64,000 nt of DNA from Cloacibacterium caeni (GCF_907163125.1 NZ_OU015319.1:2790001-2854000), one strand, 5' to 3'; positions 42,822 to 51,212 are shown, counted from the stretch's first letter. Notes: generated by a model from the sequence alone, not told the origin. Translations and numbers: made by a program.

Positions 42822-43907
42822 ATGAACCATTTTTATATATTAAAAGTAGCTAAAATTCAGAAGGTTACAGATGAGGCAGTGAGAATCACCTTCGAAATAC
42901 CTTCTTCTATACAAGATAAATTTAAATTTAAACAGGGGCAATATCTTAACCTCAAGTTTAATTTCGGGGAAGAAGAGTTTCGCCGTTCGTATTCTATCAT
43001 AGATGCACCTTCCGAAAATTCTCAAACGCTTTCCATTTTAGTTAAACAGATGGAAAATGGCACTATTTCTACCTTTCTTAACCAAAATCTTAAAGAAAAT
43101 GACGAGGTAGAAGTGCAACAACCTATGGGAAATTTCTGTACCAATTATCACGCATCTAATCACAAAAATTATGTAGGAATAGCAGCAGGAAGCGGTATTT
43201 CTCCGGTTTTGTCTAATCTCAAAGAAGCATTGTTTCAAGAACCAAATGCTAAAGTTTTATTGTTTTTTGGCAATAAAGATTCTCAAAATATTTTGCTCAA
43301 AGAAGAATTAGATGCTTTGAAAGCACAATTTCCAGAGCGATTTCAGGTAACACATGTTTTGAGTAGAGAACCACAAGAAGATGCTCTTTTTGAAGGAAGA
43401 ATCACTACTGAAAAGTTAGGACAACTTTTAGATAAAAATTCCGAAATAAAACCAGAAGATTCTACGTTTTTTATTTGTGGACCAACCGAAATGATTAAGT
43501 CCACTTCGGATTTTCTGAAAAAAGAAAGAAAAGTTCCTGCATTGCAGGTATTATATGAATATTTCTCCGCTCCAGATGATGAAGATAATGCAGAAATGAG
43601 CGAAGAATTCAAGAAAATACCCAACTTAGAAAGTTTTGTAACGTTGATTATAGATGATGATGAGTATTCTATTCATCTCAATTCTAAAAAAGAAAGTATT
43701 TTAGATAAAGCATTGAAAGAAAACTTACCAGTTCCGTTTGCTTGTAAAGGCGGTGTTTGTTGCACCTGTAAGGCTCAAGTGATGGAAGGTGAGGTTTTTA
43801 TGGAAAAAAACTTTGCGCTTACCGAAGACGAAGTCGCAAGAGGTTTTGTGTTAACTTGTCAGTGTCACCCTACTACCAATATTGTGATGCTGAATTATGA
43901 TGTATAA
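42822..43907 (+). CDS. paaE: Phenylacetyl-CoA epoxidase reductase PaaE
   Basis: Passes electrons from NADPH to the PaaABC(D) epoxidase. It has 361 residues: FAD-binding barrel with RRSYS (54-58), NADP domain with AAGSGISP (121-128) and FICGPTEMI, and a C-terminal plant-type [2Fe-2S] domain with ligands C308, C313, C316 and C346 (ACKGGVCCTC ... VLTCQC). Length and order match PaaE of other bacteria. It is first of the structural genes here, ahead of paaA, which is common in Bacteroidota. Confidence 0.96.
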   Translation: MNHFYILKVAKIQKVTDEAVRITFEIPSSIQDKFKFKQGQYLNLKFNFGEEEFRRSYSIIDAPSENSQTLSILVKQMENGTISTFLNQNLKENDEVEVQQPMGNFCTNYHASNHKNYVGIAAGSGISPVLSNLKEALFQEPNAKVLLFFGNKDSQNILLKEELDALKAQFPERFQVTHVLSREPQEDALFEGRITTEKLGQLLDKNSEIKPEDSTFFICGPTEMIKSTSDFLKKERKVPALQVLYEYFSAPDDEDNAEMSEEFKKIPNLESFVTLIIDDDEYSIHLNSKKESILDKALKENLPVPFACKGGVCCTCKAQVMEGEVFMEKNFALTEDEVARGFVLTCQCHPTTNIVMLNYDV

Positions 43908-43929
43908 TTCATTCTAAAAAATTAAAAAA

Positions 43930-44187
43930 ATGGTCAATTGGAAATTCGCAAAAGCCATCGATGAAAACGAAGAGTTTAAAATAAATGGCACAAACATTTG
44001 GAACCATTATTGGCATTGTGTCAACAAAAAAGTAGAAGTAAAAGGACCTTATGAAGGGCAAGTTTACTTTTTCAAAGAGTATGAAATTACCAACGGAGAC
44101 CAAAAACTAAACTTCGTGGCAGGAGAATTTGTAAATTCTAAAGTAGGGATTTATATAAAAGACGATTTAAGCGACGGAAAATTATGA
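43930..44187 (+). CDS. Small unknown protein between paaE and paaA
   Basis: An 85-residue cytoplasmic protein, rich in aromatic and charged residues, with NIWNHYWHCVNKKVEVKGPYEG and FVAGEFVNSKVGIYIKDD. No leader, membrane span or known motif is visible. Its place between the reductase and oxygenase genes suggests it belongs to the pathway, but nothing in the sequence assigns a role. Start ATG 43930 is preceded by an A-rich stretch typical of initiation in Bacteroidota. Confidence 0.75.
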   Translation: MVNWKFAKAIDENEEFKINGTNIWNHYWHCVNKKVEVKGPYEGQVYFFKEYEITNGDQKLNFVAGEFVNSKVGIYIKDDLSDGKL

Positions 44188-44198
44188 TTTGGCTTATC

Positions 44199-44301
44199 GC
44201 TGTCTGCTTTCTGCAATCAGCTGAAAAGAGCTCATAATCAAAAAAATATTGTATTAAAAAATTTAAAAAATGCTGAAAGCAGATTGCCGAAAGCTGAAAG
44301 C
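44199..44301. repeat. Inverted heptamer arrays upstream of paaA
   Basis: Left arm 44199-44226 consists of 7-base units GCTGTCT, GCTTTCT, GCAATCA, GCTGAAA. Right arm 44272-44301 consists of GCTGAAA, GCAGATT, GCCGAAA, GCTGAAA, GC. A 24-base stretch of the left arm (44199-44222) matches the complement of 44278-44301 at 20 positions. The right arm ends 6 bases before the paaA start codon. Confidence 0.75.
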
Positions 44302-44307
44302 AAAAAT

Positions 44308-45249
44308 ATGGATACAGAAAAATTTTTACAATACGTTCAAGCCGAAAATAAGGTAGAACCCAAAGATATGATGCCAGAAGATTACAGAAAACTTCTGGTA
44401 AGACAGATTTCTCAACATGCTCATTCTGAAGTAGTGGGAATGTTGCCAGAAGCCAATTGGATTACCAGAGCGCCAAGTTTGAGAAGAAAAATGGCACTTT
44501 TGGCAAAAATTCAGGACGAGGCAGGTCACGGTTTGTATTTATATGCCGCTACAGAAACGCTGAACAACGGAGAAATAGCTGCAGATAGAGATTCTACCTA
44601 TAATGATATGCTTTCTGGAAAAGCCAAATATTCTAGTATTTTTAATTATCCAGCGTTAAGTTGGGCAGATATTGGAGCGATTGGTTGGTTAGTAGATGGT
44701 GCTGCCATTATGAATCAAGTAATGTTGATGGGAAATTCTTACGGCCCTTATTCCAGAGCGATGCTCAGAATTTGTAAAGAAGAATCTTTTCACCAAAGAC
44801 AAGGCTACGAAATCCTGATGACGCTTTGCCGTGGAACCAAAGAACAGAAACAATTGGCTCAAGATGCTTTAGACAGATTTTGGTGGCCAGCTTTGATGAT
44901 GTTTGGTCCGAATGATGACGCTTCTCCTAATTCTCAAAAATCTATGAATTATCGAGTGAAAAGAGAAAGTAACGATTCACTCCGCCAAAGATTTGTAGAT
45001 GTTACCGTTCCTCAAGCAGAATTTTTAGGGCTGAAAGTTCCTGATAAAAATTTAAAATGGAACGAAGAAACGGGGCATTATGATTTTGGCGATTTACCTT
45101 GGGACGAATTTATTGAAGTGCTAAAAGGAAACGGACCGTGTAATAAAAAACGCCTCGAAACCAAAAGAAAAGCACAAGCAGAAAACGCTTGGGTAAAAGA
45201 AGCAGCAATTGCGTATGCTGCAAAACAGGAAAATTTGAAAATGAGTTAA
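44308..45249 (+). CDS. paaA: Phenylacetyl-CoA epoxidase catalytic subunit PaaA
   Basis: The diiron oxygenase subunit that forms ring-1,2-epoxyphenylacetyl-CoA. 313 residues from ATG 44308; the frame extends eight codons upstream through the repeat, which is not part of the protein. Diiron ligands are visible at E41 (HSEVVG), E71 and H74 ([10 protein letters not shown]), D130 (WLVDGA), and E159 and H162 (EESFHQ). These correspond closely to the positions in E. coli PaaA. Length is normal. The next operon gene was a small membrane protein, now cut by an IS element before paaB. Confidence 0.97.
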   Translation: MDTEKFLQYVQAENKVEPKDMMPEDYRKLLVRQISQHAHSEVVGMLPEANWITRAPSLRRKMALLAKIQDEAGHGLYLYAATETLNNGEIAADRDSTYNDMLSGKAKYSSIFNYPALSWADIGAIGWLVDGAAIMNQVMLMGNSYGPYSRAMLRICKEESFHQRQGYEILMTLCRGTKEQKQLAQDALDRFWWPALMMFGPNDDASPNSQKSMNYRVKRESNDSLRQRFVDVTVPQAEFLGLKVPDKNLKWNEETGHYDFGDLPWDEFIEVLKGNGPCNKKRLETKRKAQAENAWVKEAAIAYAAKQENLKMS

Positions 45250-45574
45250 TTAGATAATTTATAAAATGTTTAAAGGAAGATTTGGAGATTTTTATTTAAT
45301 TAAAGTTTGGATTTTTATTCTAGTAATAGGTTCAATAATATTTCCTTTTCTACATTTTAAATTAAAAAGTGAATCAAAACTTATGATTGGTATAATTGAA
45401 TTTATATTTTTTGAAATATTTCTTGGTTTTTTCATTTCAATTCCATCATTATTAATTTCAAATATATTTTATATTATCATGAGTAAACAAAAATTTTCTG
45501 ATATAAAAGTATTTGTAATTACATTCTTGATTTCGTTTATAACAACATTATCAACATACATTTATTTATTTAAT

Positions 45575-46912
45575 ATCAATACTGTCCTAAAAAAAAATTA
45601 TTAAAAATAGAAACAGCCTAAATACCTATTTTACATTTAGCTTTACATTTAATTTCAAAAAAGAACCCCTTGATAATAGTTTTTGGGGGTTTCAGGCGGT
45701 TGCTCAAATGGTTTGTCGAGCCAAAATTGAAGATTAATTTTAACAAAAATATTCAATCGGATAAAAGCTACCAGATTTGATAATTGCCAATTATATTTAG
45801 CGATGGATTTCAGGTATTTCAGAATGAGAATAGTGATAAGTGCCGTCCAAATTTGGATTTTCACTGCATTTTCAGAAGTTCCAATGAAGGTTTTGATGTG
45901 AAGCAACTGCTTGATATCTCTAAAAAAGATCTCAATTTGCCATCTTTGCTTGTATAATTCTGCTATGGTAGAAGCAGCCCAAGAGAAATTATTGGAAATC
46001 ATTTCAATGGTTTGCTTGTTTTCATTATCCCAAATAGCCACTCTTCTTAATTTTTTTGGATATTTTTCTTTGGATAAAGGATTTGAGAGTACTATTTCTT
46101 CGTCTTTTAGGATGCTTTGAGCTCCTTTTGGTGGAAGTTCTCGTTCCTGTAAAGTTTCAAATTTCAGATTTTCTTTATGTCTTATTACGAAGAAAACACC
46201 TTTGCTGTCCCAAATAGAGAGCATTGGAAAATCGTTATAGAATCGGTCTGCAACAATGACTGCTCCCTTTTCCAAAGGAATGTTTTCCGCTCCCTTGTTA
46301 TCAGCAACACTTCCTTTGGTAATATTCACATAAACAGGAAGTTTCCCGTCATATTCAAGTAAGGTATGCATTTTCACGGCTCCTTTTTTAGTTCGATATG
46401 TTGCCCAATCGAACAAAGACAGGCATAGAGAAATAAGGGTAGAATCTAATAAATAGACAGGAACTTTTATTTTGAGTTTTATCCGTCTTTCTTTCGTGTG
46501 CTGTCCTAATTGTTCTAATAGTTTGAAATACACGTCTTTAAACAAATCTGCATCTCGTTTTCCATTCTGGTAGCTAATAGAAGATTTGGAAGGTGCTGTT
46601 TTTATCCCTAAATGATTCAGGTTTCCTGTGGCACTGCGAAGTCCGTTGGAAATGTCCCGAACCGAAGTGCTTTTGGCAAAATGACAGAAAAGCATAGAAA
46701 CTAAGTGGTTCCAACTATCAAATCCTTTATTTCGGTAATCGGTTTTCTTCTCAATTACTATTTTTTTGAAAATCCCTCGGTCTATTTTTGAAATAATCTG
46801 AGAAAATAATGTTAATTTTGAGTCCATAAGAAGGTTTTTTTGTTGTGCAACCTCAAAGATACTTTGAGTTACTTTAATTCCTTCTTATTTTTTTATTTAG
46901 GACGCTATTGAT
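45575..46912 (-). mobile_element. IS4-family insertion sequence
   Basis: About 1338 bases with one transposase gene. Ends are inverted: ATCAATACTGTCCTAA at the left, and ATCAATAGCGTCCTAA reading inward from the right. The element is flanked by a direct repeat TTAAT (45570-45574 and 46913-46917), which reads as ATTTAAT if the last two bases of the element are counted. It has inserted between paaA and paaB, in a small membrane protein gene, in the opposite direction to the operon. Confidence 0.85.
45655..46827 (-). CDS. IS4-family transposase
   Basis: A complete DDE transposase of 390 residues. The N-terminal part (FSQIISKIDRGIFKKIVIE ... SWNHLVSMLFCHFAKSTSVRDI) is the DUF4372-type DNA-binding region. 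The catalytic acids are in YLLDSTLISL (first D), VIVADRFYNDF (second D) and the IS4 signature Y-x2-R-x3-E-x6-K (YKQRWQIEIFFRDIK). No stop or frameshift is present, so the element may still be active. Confidence 0.93.
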   Translation of the reverse strand: MDSKLTLFSQIISKIDRGIFKKIVIEKKTDYRNKGFDSWNHLVSMLFCHFAKSTSVRDISNGLRSATGNLNHLGIKTAPSKSSISYQNGKRDADLFKDVYFKLLEQLGQHTKERRIKLKIKVPVYLLDSTLISLCLSLFDWATYRTKKGAVKMHTLLEYDGKLPVYVNITKGSVADNKGAENIPLEKGAVIVADRFYNDFPMLSIWDSKGVFFVIRHKENLKFETLQERELPPKGAQSILKDEEIVLSNPLSKEKYPKKLRRVAIWDNENKQTIEMISNNFSWAASTIAELYKQRWQIEIFFRDIKQLLHIKTFIGTSENAVKIQIWTALITILILKYLKSIAKYNWQLSNLVAFIRLNIFVKINLQFWLDKPFEQPPETPKNYYQGVLF

Positions 46913-47015
46913 TTAATATAAATTTTTCTAATTATAAGACGAATAATGGAGGATTAATTTTTTGTATTTTATTTTCATTATTACTACTTATTGGATTAGT
47001 TATTTTTAAAAATTC

Positions 47016-47043
47016 TGACAACCATCAACTAACAACAGACAAC
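47016..47043. repeat. Heptamer array NNNCAAC x4 before paaB
   Basis: Four 7-base units TGACAAC, CATCAAC, TAACAAC, AGACAAC end 8 bases before the paaB ATG. It is the same family as the arms at 13419-13447 and 12988-13016. Here it is one arm only, and it forms the end of the small membrane protein frame. Confidence 0.75.
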
Positions 47044-47051
47044 CAAAATAT

Positions 47052-47333
47052 ATGAGCAATTTAGATATGTGGGAAGTTTTTATCCAAACCAAACCTGGAC
47101 TTTCTCATAAACACGCAGGAACGGTTCAAGCGCCAACTGCAGAACTGGCACTTCAAAATGCTAGAGACGTTTATACAAGACGCGGAGAAGGAACTTCTAT
47201 TTGGGTAGTTCCCAGCAAATATGTGGTAACAAGTGAAGGAATAGACAAAGAAGCATTCTTTGATCCTGCAGATGATAAACTCTATCGTCATCCTACTTTT
47301 TACCAAATTCCTAATGATGTGAAAAACATGTAA
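47052..47333 (+). CDS. paaB: Phenylacetyl-CoA epoxidase subunit PaaB
   Basis: A small subunit (93 aa) needed for the PaaABCE complex. MWEVFIQTKPGLSHKHAGTVQAP and ALQNARDVYTRRGEGTSIWVVP are diagnostic; FDPADDKLYRHPTFY follows. Length is normal. Its ATG overlaps the stop codon of the small membrane protein frame, so it was probably translated by coupling to that gene before the IS insertion. Confidence 0.96.
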   Translation: MSNLDMWEVFIQTKPGLSHKHAGTVQAPTAELALQNARDVYTRRGEGTSIWVVPSKYVVTSEGIDKEAFFDPADDKLYRHPTFYQIPNDVKNM

Positions 47334-47336
47334 AAA

Positions 47337-47408
47337 TTGGTAATTAGACTTTTGGTAATTAGTATTTGGTACTAATTACCAACTACCAAAATACCAACTA
47401 CCAAAAGT
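47337..47408. repeat. Heptad-periodic repeat hairpin between paaB and paaC
   Basis: Directly after paaB, GGTAATTAGTA (47354-47364) pairs perfectly with TACTAATTACC (47370-47380). Around it, units such as TTGGTAA, TACCAAC and TACCAAA recur with a period of 7 (one 8). The array reaches to a few bases before the paaC ATG. Confidence 0.7.
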
Positions 47409-47409
47409 T

Positions 47410-48150
47410 ATGAAGAATTATATCCTAAAACTCGCAGATGATTCCCTAATTATGGGGCAAAGATTGGCAGAATGGTGCGGAAAAGGTCCGTACTTGGAAG
47501 AAGATATTGCGGTCATTAACATCGCTCTTGATCAATTGGGTCAAGCCAATAATTTCTACAATTTAGCGGCAAATTTATTTAATGACGGCAGAACTGCAGA
47601 TGATTTTGCCATGCTTCGTGTCGAAAAAGAATACCTCAATGCTCAATTGGTAGAATTACCAAACGGAGATTATGCCAATACCATTATGAAGGCTTATTTC
47701 TTTGCGGTTTACCAAAATTTATTGTACGAAAATTTAAGCAATTCTGCAGATGAAGAACTGAGAGCCATTGCTCAAAAATCTCTGAAAGAAGTAAAATATC
47801 ACTATACTCATACCGAAACTTGGATGCGTATTTTTGCTCAAGGAACAGATGAAAGCCGAAAAAGAATAGAAGCGGCTCTCGAAAATCTTTGGGAATACAC
47901 AGGCGGACTTTTTGATGAAGTAGAAGAAGAGGAAAATTTGGTGGCACTGAGTTTAATTCCTGCTTCAAAACAACTTCATGAAGAATGGAAAGCTAAAATC
48001 GCAGAAGATTTTGCCAAATTTGGTTTAGAAGTTCCAACTTCAGAATTTATGCAAAAAGGAAGCAGAAAAGGAATTCATACCGAATATTTTGGATATATTT
48101 TGTGTGAATTACAGTATATGCAAAGAACCTATCCAAATTGTGTTTGGTAG
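47410..48150 (+). CDS. paaC: Phenylacetyl-CoA epoxidase subunit PaaC
   Basis: The structural, ferritin-like subunit that pairs with PaaA. 246 residues, all helical, with LADDSLIMGQRLAEWCGKGPYLEEDIA at the start, LDQLGQANNFYNLAA, VKYHYTHTETWMRIFAQGTDES and HTEYFGYILCELQYMQRTYPN at the end. Like other PaaC proteins it need not bind iron. It is followed 2 bases later by paaD. Confidence 0.96.
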   Translation: MKNYILKLADDSLIMGQRLAEWCGKGPYLEEDIAVINIALDQLGQANNFYNLAANLFNDGRTADDFAMLRVEKEYLNAQLVELPNGDYANTIMKAYFFAVYQNLLYENLSNSADEELRAIAQKSLKEVKYHYTHTETWMRIFAQGTDESRKRIEAALENLWEYTGGLFDEVEEEENLVALSLIPASKQLHEEWKAKIAEDFAKFGLEVPTSEFMQKGSRKGIHTEYFGYILCELQYMQRTYPNCVW

Positions 48151-48152
48151 AA

Positions 48153-48617
48153 ATGCAAGATTTATTAGAAATACTCACTCAGATTCCAGACCCCGAAATT
48201 CCAGTGATTAACATTGTGGAACTCGGGATTGTTCGTGATGCAAAAATGATTTCTGAAACAGAAGCAGAAATCATCATTACGCCTACTTATTCTGCGTGTC
48301 CTGCTATGTTTAATATCGAAGAAGATATTATCAAATTATTTAAAGAGAAAGGAATTTCTGCAAAAGTAGTTACCAAAATGTTTCCGATTTGGACTACCGA
48401 TTGGATGACTGATGAAGCCAGAGAAAAACTGAGAGCTTACGGAATTGTTCCACCAGAAAAAGGCGCAGACGAAAATCATCTTCACATTCCCAAAAAATGT
48501 CCGAGATGTGGCAGTGAAAACACTACGCAAATCAGCAGATTTGGTTCCACACTTTGCAAAGCCAGTTATCAGTGCCAAGATTGTTTAGAACCTTTTGATT
48601 ATTTTAAATGTCATTAA
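48153..48617 (+). CDS. paaD: PaaD, MIP18-like Fe-S assembly protein
   Basis: A 154-residue DUF59/MIP18-type protein thought to help mature the iron centres of the epoxidase. The DUF59 domain has IPDPEIPVINIVELGIV and TPTYSACPA; the C-terminus is a zinc ribbon with CPRCGSENT ... CKASYQCQDCLEPFDYFKC. I chose ATG 48153, 2 bases after the paaC stop; alternative start codons inside paaC are in frame but less likely. It is followed by a repeat region before paaG. Confidence 0.95.
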   Translation: MQDLLEILTQIPDPEIPVINIVELGIVRDAKMISETEAEIIITPTYSACPAMFNIEEDIIKLFKEKGISAKVVTKMFPIWTTDWMTDEAREKLRAYGIVPPEKGADENHLHIPKKCPRCGSENTTQISRFGSTLCKASYQCQDCLEPFDYFKCH

Positions 48618-48728
48618 CGTAAAATTGTAGAACTGTAAAGTTGCAAAATCGCAGAACCAAAAAAAATCACATAAAAACATTAGATTTGTAAAAACGACTT
48701 TACGATTTTACAAATTAACAATTCTAAA
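48618..48728. repeat. Octamer arrays between paaD and paaG
   Basis: From the paaD stop, five 8-base units run CGTAAAAT, TGTAGAAC, TGTAAAGT, TGCAAAAT, CGCAGAAC (48618-48657). A second set with complementary character, ACTTTACG, ATTTTACA, AATTAACA, ATTCTAAA, lies at 48697-48728 and ends just before the paaG ATG. The two sets form imperfect inverted arms. Confidence 0.65.
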
Positions 48729-48732
48729 GAAA

Positions 48733-49530
48733 ATGTACACTCAGATAGAAATAGAAACCCATTTCGAGGGTAAGTTGAAAATCGCATATCTCAATCAGCC
48801 CGAAACCTACAATTCACTCAATAAAGTTTTACTCCAAGAGTTGAAAAACTTTATTGTAGAATGCAATGAAGATGAAAATGTGCGTTGTGTAGCACTTTCT
48901 GGGAGAGGAAAAGCTTTTTGTTCGGGGCAAAATTTGAAGGAAGCACTTTCACTCGGAAATGTAGAGGAAGAAAGAGTGATTCAGAAAATGGTGGTAGACT
49001 ATTACAATCCTTTGGTTGAAGAAATTGCACATTGCAGAAAACCAGTCGTTTCTTTGGTGAATGGTCCTGCAGTTGGAGCTGGAGCAATGTTAGCGCTGAT
49101 TTGTGATATTTGTTTGGCTACAGAAAATTCCTATTTTTCTCAAGCTTTTGTAAATATTGGTTTAATACCAGATACAGGCGGAACGTATTGGTTGCCTAAA
49201 TTATTAGGACGTCAACAAGCGAATTATCTTGCTTTTACAGGAAAAAAACTCTCGGCAAATGATGCTTTGAAACTGGGTTTAATTGCGGATGTTTTCGGTG
49301 ATGCAGAATTTTCTTCAAAATCTATGGAAGTGCTGGAAACGCTTTCTCATTTACCTACAAAAGCGATTGCATTAACCAAAAAAGCATTCAATCATTCTTA
49401 TGAAAACGATTTAAAAGAGCAATTGGAGTTAGAAGGAATTTATCAACAAGACGCAGCAGAAACCCAAGATTTCAAAGAAGGAGTTACTGCATTTTTAGAA
49501 AAAAGAAAACCGAATTATACAGGAAAATAA
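48733..49530 (+). CDS. paaG: Enoyl-CoA hydratase/isomerase PaaG
   Basis: Crotonase-fold enzyme that converts ring-1,2-epoxyphenylacetyl-CoA to the oxepin, and also isomerizes later enoyl-CoA intermediates. 265 residues with GRGKAFCSGQNLKEA (oxyanion hole), SLVNGPAVGAGAMLALICDI, and FVNIGLIPDTGGTYWLP, where the aspartate of IPDTGG is the PaaG-type acid. Placement between paaD and paaH supports PaaG rather than PaaF. Length is normal. Confidence 0.92.
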   Translation: MYTQIEIETHFEGKLKIAYLNQPETYNSLNKVLLQELKNFIVECNEDENVRCVALSGRGKAFCSGQNLKEALSLGNVEEERVIQKMVVDYYNPLVEEIAHCRKPVVSLVNGPAVGAGAMLALICDICLATENSYFSQAFVNIGLIPDTGGTYWLPKLLGRQQANYLAFTGKKLSANDALKLGLIADVFGDAEFSSKSMEVLETLSHLPTKAIALTKKAFNHSYENDLKEQLELEGIYQQDAAETQDFKEGVTAFLEKRKPNYTGK

Positions 49531-49534
49531 AAAA

Positions 49535-49587
49535 GATGTGATGATGTGTTGATTTGCAGATTATCACATCGTCACATCATCACATCA
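49535..49587. repeat. Octamer hairpin between paaG and paaH
   Basis: Left arm units GATGTGAT, GATGTGTT, GATTTGCA, GATTATCA (from 49535) meet right arm units TCACATCG, TCACATCA, TCACATCA (49564-49587). GATGTGATGATGTG (49535-49548) pairs with 49565-49578 at 13 of 14 positions. The right arm ends 7 bases before the paaH ATG. Confidence 0.75.
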
Positions 49588-49594
49588 TCATATT

Positions 49595-50743
49595 ATGAAG
49601 AAAGTAGGAATCATCGGCTCAGGAACTATGGGAATTGGCATTGCGCAAGTAGCAGCTACTGCACATTGCGAGGTTTTTTTATACGATGCCAACTTCTCAC
49701 AAACCGAAAAATCTCTAAAAAATTTAAAAATCACATTAAATAAATTAGCGGAAAAAGGGAAAATTTCTACTGAAAAATCCTTAGAAATTTTCAATCAAAT
49801 TAAGCCTTGTCAAGAAATCAAAGAATTGAAAGATTGTGATTTGGTCATAGAAGCCATCATCGAAAATAAAGAAATCAAGCAAAAAGTTTTCGCCGAGTTA
49901 GAAACTTATGTTTCGGAAAAATGTGTTTTGGGTTCTAATACTTCGTCTATTTCCATTACTTCGCTTCAGTCAGAACTTAAAAATCCTGAACGTTTTATCG
50001 GAATTCATTTTTTCAATCCAGCGCCATTAATGCCTTTGGTTGAAGTGATTCCAGGATTGTTGACTGAAAATAATTTAGCTCAAGAAATGTTGGATTTAAT
50101 GAAATCTTGGGGCAAATCTCCTATCATCGCTAAAGATGTTCCCGGTTTTATTGTTAACCGAATTGCAAGACCTTTTTATGGTGAAGCTTTGAAAATCGTA
50201 GAAGAAAATTTAGCAACTCCAGAACAAGTGGATGACGCGATGAAATCTCTTGGAAATTTTAAAATGGGACCATTTGAATTGATGGATTTAATCGGAATTG
50301 ATGTTAATTTTTCGGTAACGAAAACGGTTTATCAGGATTATTTCTACGACCCAAAATACAAACCATCACTTCTTCAGCAAAGAATGAGCGAAGCCAAATT
50401 ACTTGGTAGAAAAACAGGAAAAGGCTTTTATGATTATTCTGAACAGAATCAAGAATCAAGAGTCAAGAATCAAGAAATTGTAAAAGATGAAAGTCTGTAT
50501 GAAATGATTTTCATGAGAATTATTTCTATGTTGATTAATGAAGCGGTAGAAGCAAAAAGATTAGGAATTGCCAATGATGAAGACATAGAAACTGCGATGC
50601 AAAAAGGTGTAAATTATCCGAAAGGATTATTGAATTGGGGAAAAGAAATTGGCTATCAAAAGATTTCAGAAACCTTACAAAATTTATACGAGGAATATCA
50701 GGAAGAGCGATACAGACAAAGTCCACTTTTAAAAAAACTATAA
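49595..50743 (+). CDS. paaH: 3-hydroxyacyl-CoA dehydrogenase PaaH
   Basis: NAD-dependent oxidation of 3-hydroxyadipyl-CoA to 3-oxoadipyl-CoA. 382 residues: Rossmann motif VGIIGSGTMGIGIAQVA, IEAIIE, SNTSSISIT, GIHFFNPAPLMPLVEV (catalytic histidine), FIVNRIARPFYGEAL and DLIGIDVN in the C-terminal helical domain. Between YDYSEQ and IVKDES (about 284-294) the sequence QESRVKNQE is encoded by four 7-base repeat units, an in-frame insertion in a linker. The rest looks intact, so the enzyme is probably functional. Confidence 0.94.
   Translation: MKKVGIIGSGTMGIGIAQVAATAHCEVFLYDANFSQTEKSLKNLKITLNKLAEKGKISTEKSLEIFNQIKPCQEIKELKDCDLVIEAIIENKEIKQKVFAELETYVSEKCVLGSNTSSISITSLQSELKNPERFIGIHFFNPAPLMPLVEVIPGLLTENNLAQEMLDLMKSWGKSPIIAKDVPGFIVNRIARPFYGEALKIVEENLATPEQVDDAMKSLGNFKMGPFELMDLIGIDVNFSVTKTVYQDYFYDPKYKPSLLQQRMSEAKLLGRKTGKGFYDYSEQNQESRVKNQEIVKDESLYEMIFMRIISMLINEAVEAKRLGIANDEDIETAMQKGVNYPKGLLNWGKEIGYQKISETLQNLYEEYQEERYRQSPLLKKL
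50447..50474. repeat. Heptamer array AATCAAG x4 inside paaH
   Basis: Units AATCAAG, AATCAAG, AGTCAAG, AATCAAG lie within the coding sequence and encode part of QESRVKNQE. The array alone is 28 bases, so the reading frame is kept only together with further inserted or lost bases. Confidence 0.75.
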
Positions 50744-50746
50744 ATT

Positions 50747-50950
50747 ATGAATTTCAAAATTGCATTAGTACAAACAATAACTCAAGTAATAATTTTATCA
50801 CTTGGTTACTATTTATTAGAAGTATTCGTTAGAAAAAATAATTATACGATTTCTGAATACATTTTAAACTATTGGTTTTATGGAGTTGCAGCTTTTATCG
50901 GACTTTTAATCACAAATTTTTTCTGGAATAAATCAGAATTGAAAAAATAA
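50747..50950 (+). CDS. Small membrane protein in paa cluster (first)
   Basis: A 67-residue protein with two hydrophobic helices (ALVQTITQVIILSLGYYLLEVF and FYGVAAFIGLLITNFFW) and short basic ends. It starts 3 bases after paaH. The next gene looks like a diverged paralogue (similar LVQ, LGY and E-Y positions). No family is recognised. Codon use is AT-richer than the paa enzymes. Confidence 0.65.
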   Translation: MNFKIALVQTITQVIILSLGYYLLEVFVRKNNYTISEYILNYWFYGVAAFIGLLITNFFWNKSELKK

Positions 50951-50955
50951 AAGTT

Positions 50956-51195
50956 ATGAAAAAAATAATAATCACAACGTTAGTTCAATCTATCTTATTT
51001 GTATTAATTAACACTACTTTAGGATATTTTTTTAATAAAATGCAAATGTCTTTTTACGAATATGTGTTTTCACAAAAAACAAAAATGACTGTAACGTTTT
51101 TATTATGGTTTGTAATATTCTTTTTTGTAAATAAAATTTCAAAAAATGGAGAAATCACATGGAAAGATATTTTTAAAAGAAAAAATGAACTTTAA
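50956..51195 (+). CDS. Small membrane protein in paa cluster (second)
   Basis: A 79-residue protein with two hydrophobic helices (IIITTLVQSILFVLINTTLGYFF and MTVTFLLWFVIFFFV) and a charged C-terminus (KDIFKRKNEL). Layout and some residues match the preceding gene, which ends 5 bases upstream, so they may be a tandem duplication. The function is unknown and no link to phenylacetate is visible beyond position. Confidence 0.65.
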   Translation: MKKIIITTLVQSILFVLINTTLGYFFNKMQMSFYEYVFSQKTKMTVTFLLWFVIFFFVNKISKNGEITWKDIFKRKNEL

Positions 51196-51212
51196 ACATT
51201 GAATTTATTAGA

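Larger units (their letters stand above)
45266..47055 (+). pseudogene. Small membrane protein gene broken by IS insertion
   Basis: The first part (45266-45574) encodes 103 residues with three hydrophobic helices (KVWIFILVIGSIIFPFLHF, FFEIFLGFFISIPSLLISN, FVITFLISFITTLSTYIYLF). The rest lies beyond the IS at 46918-47055 and adds another membrane helix (LIFCILFSLLLLIGLVIF). Removing the IS and one copy of the 5-base target duplication joins them in frame into a 148-residue protein. Its TGA overlaps the ATG of paaB (ATGA). The last 13 residues are encoded by a heptamer repeat. As it stands the gene ends at a stop inside the IS (45604). The family is unknown. Confidence 0.7.

Noticed and set aside
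44199-44301. Repeat upstream of paaA considered as a riboswitch
   Set aside because: No known aptamer consensus; the pattern is fully explained by 7-base units in inverted arms.
47337-47408. Repeat after paaB considered as an intrinsic terminator
   Set aside because: There is a strong stem, but no T run follows and the paaC start is immediately behind. Termination here would cut the operon.
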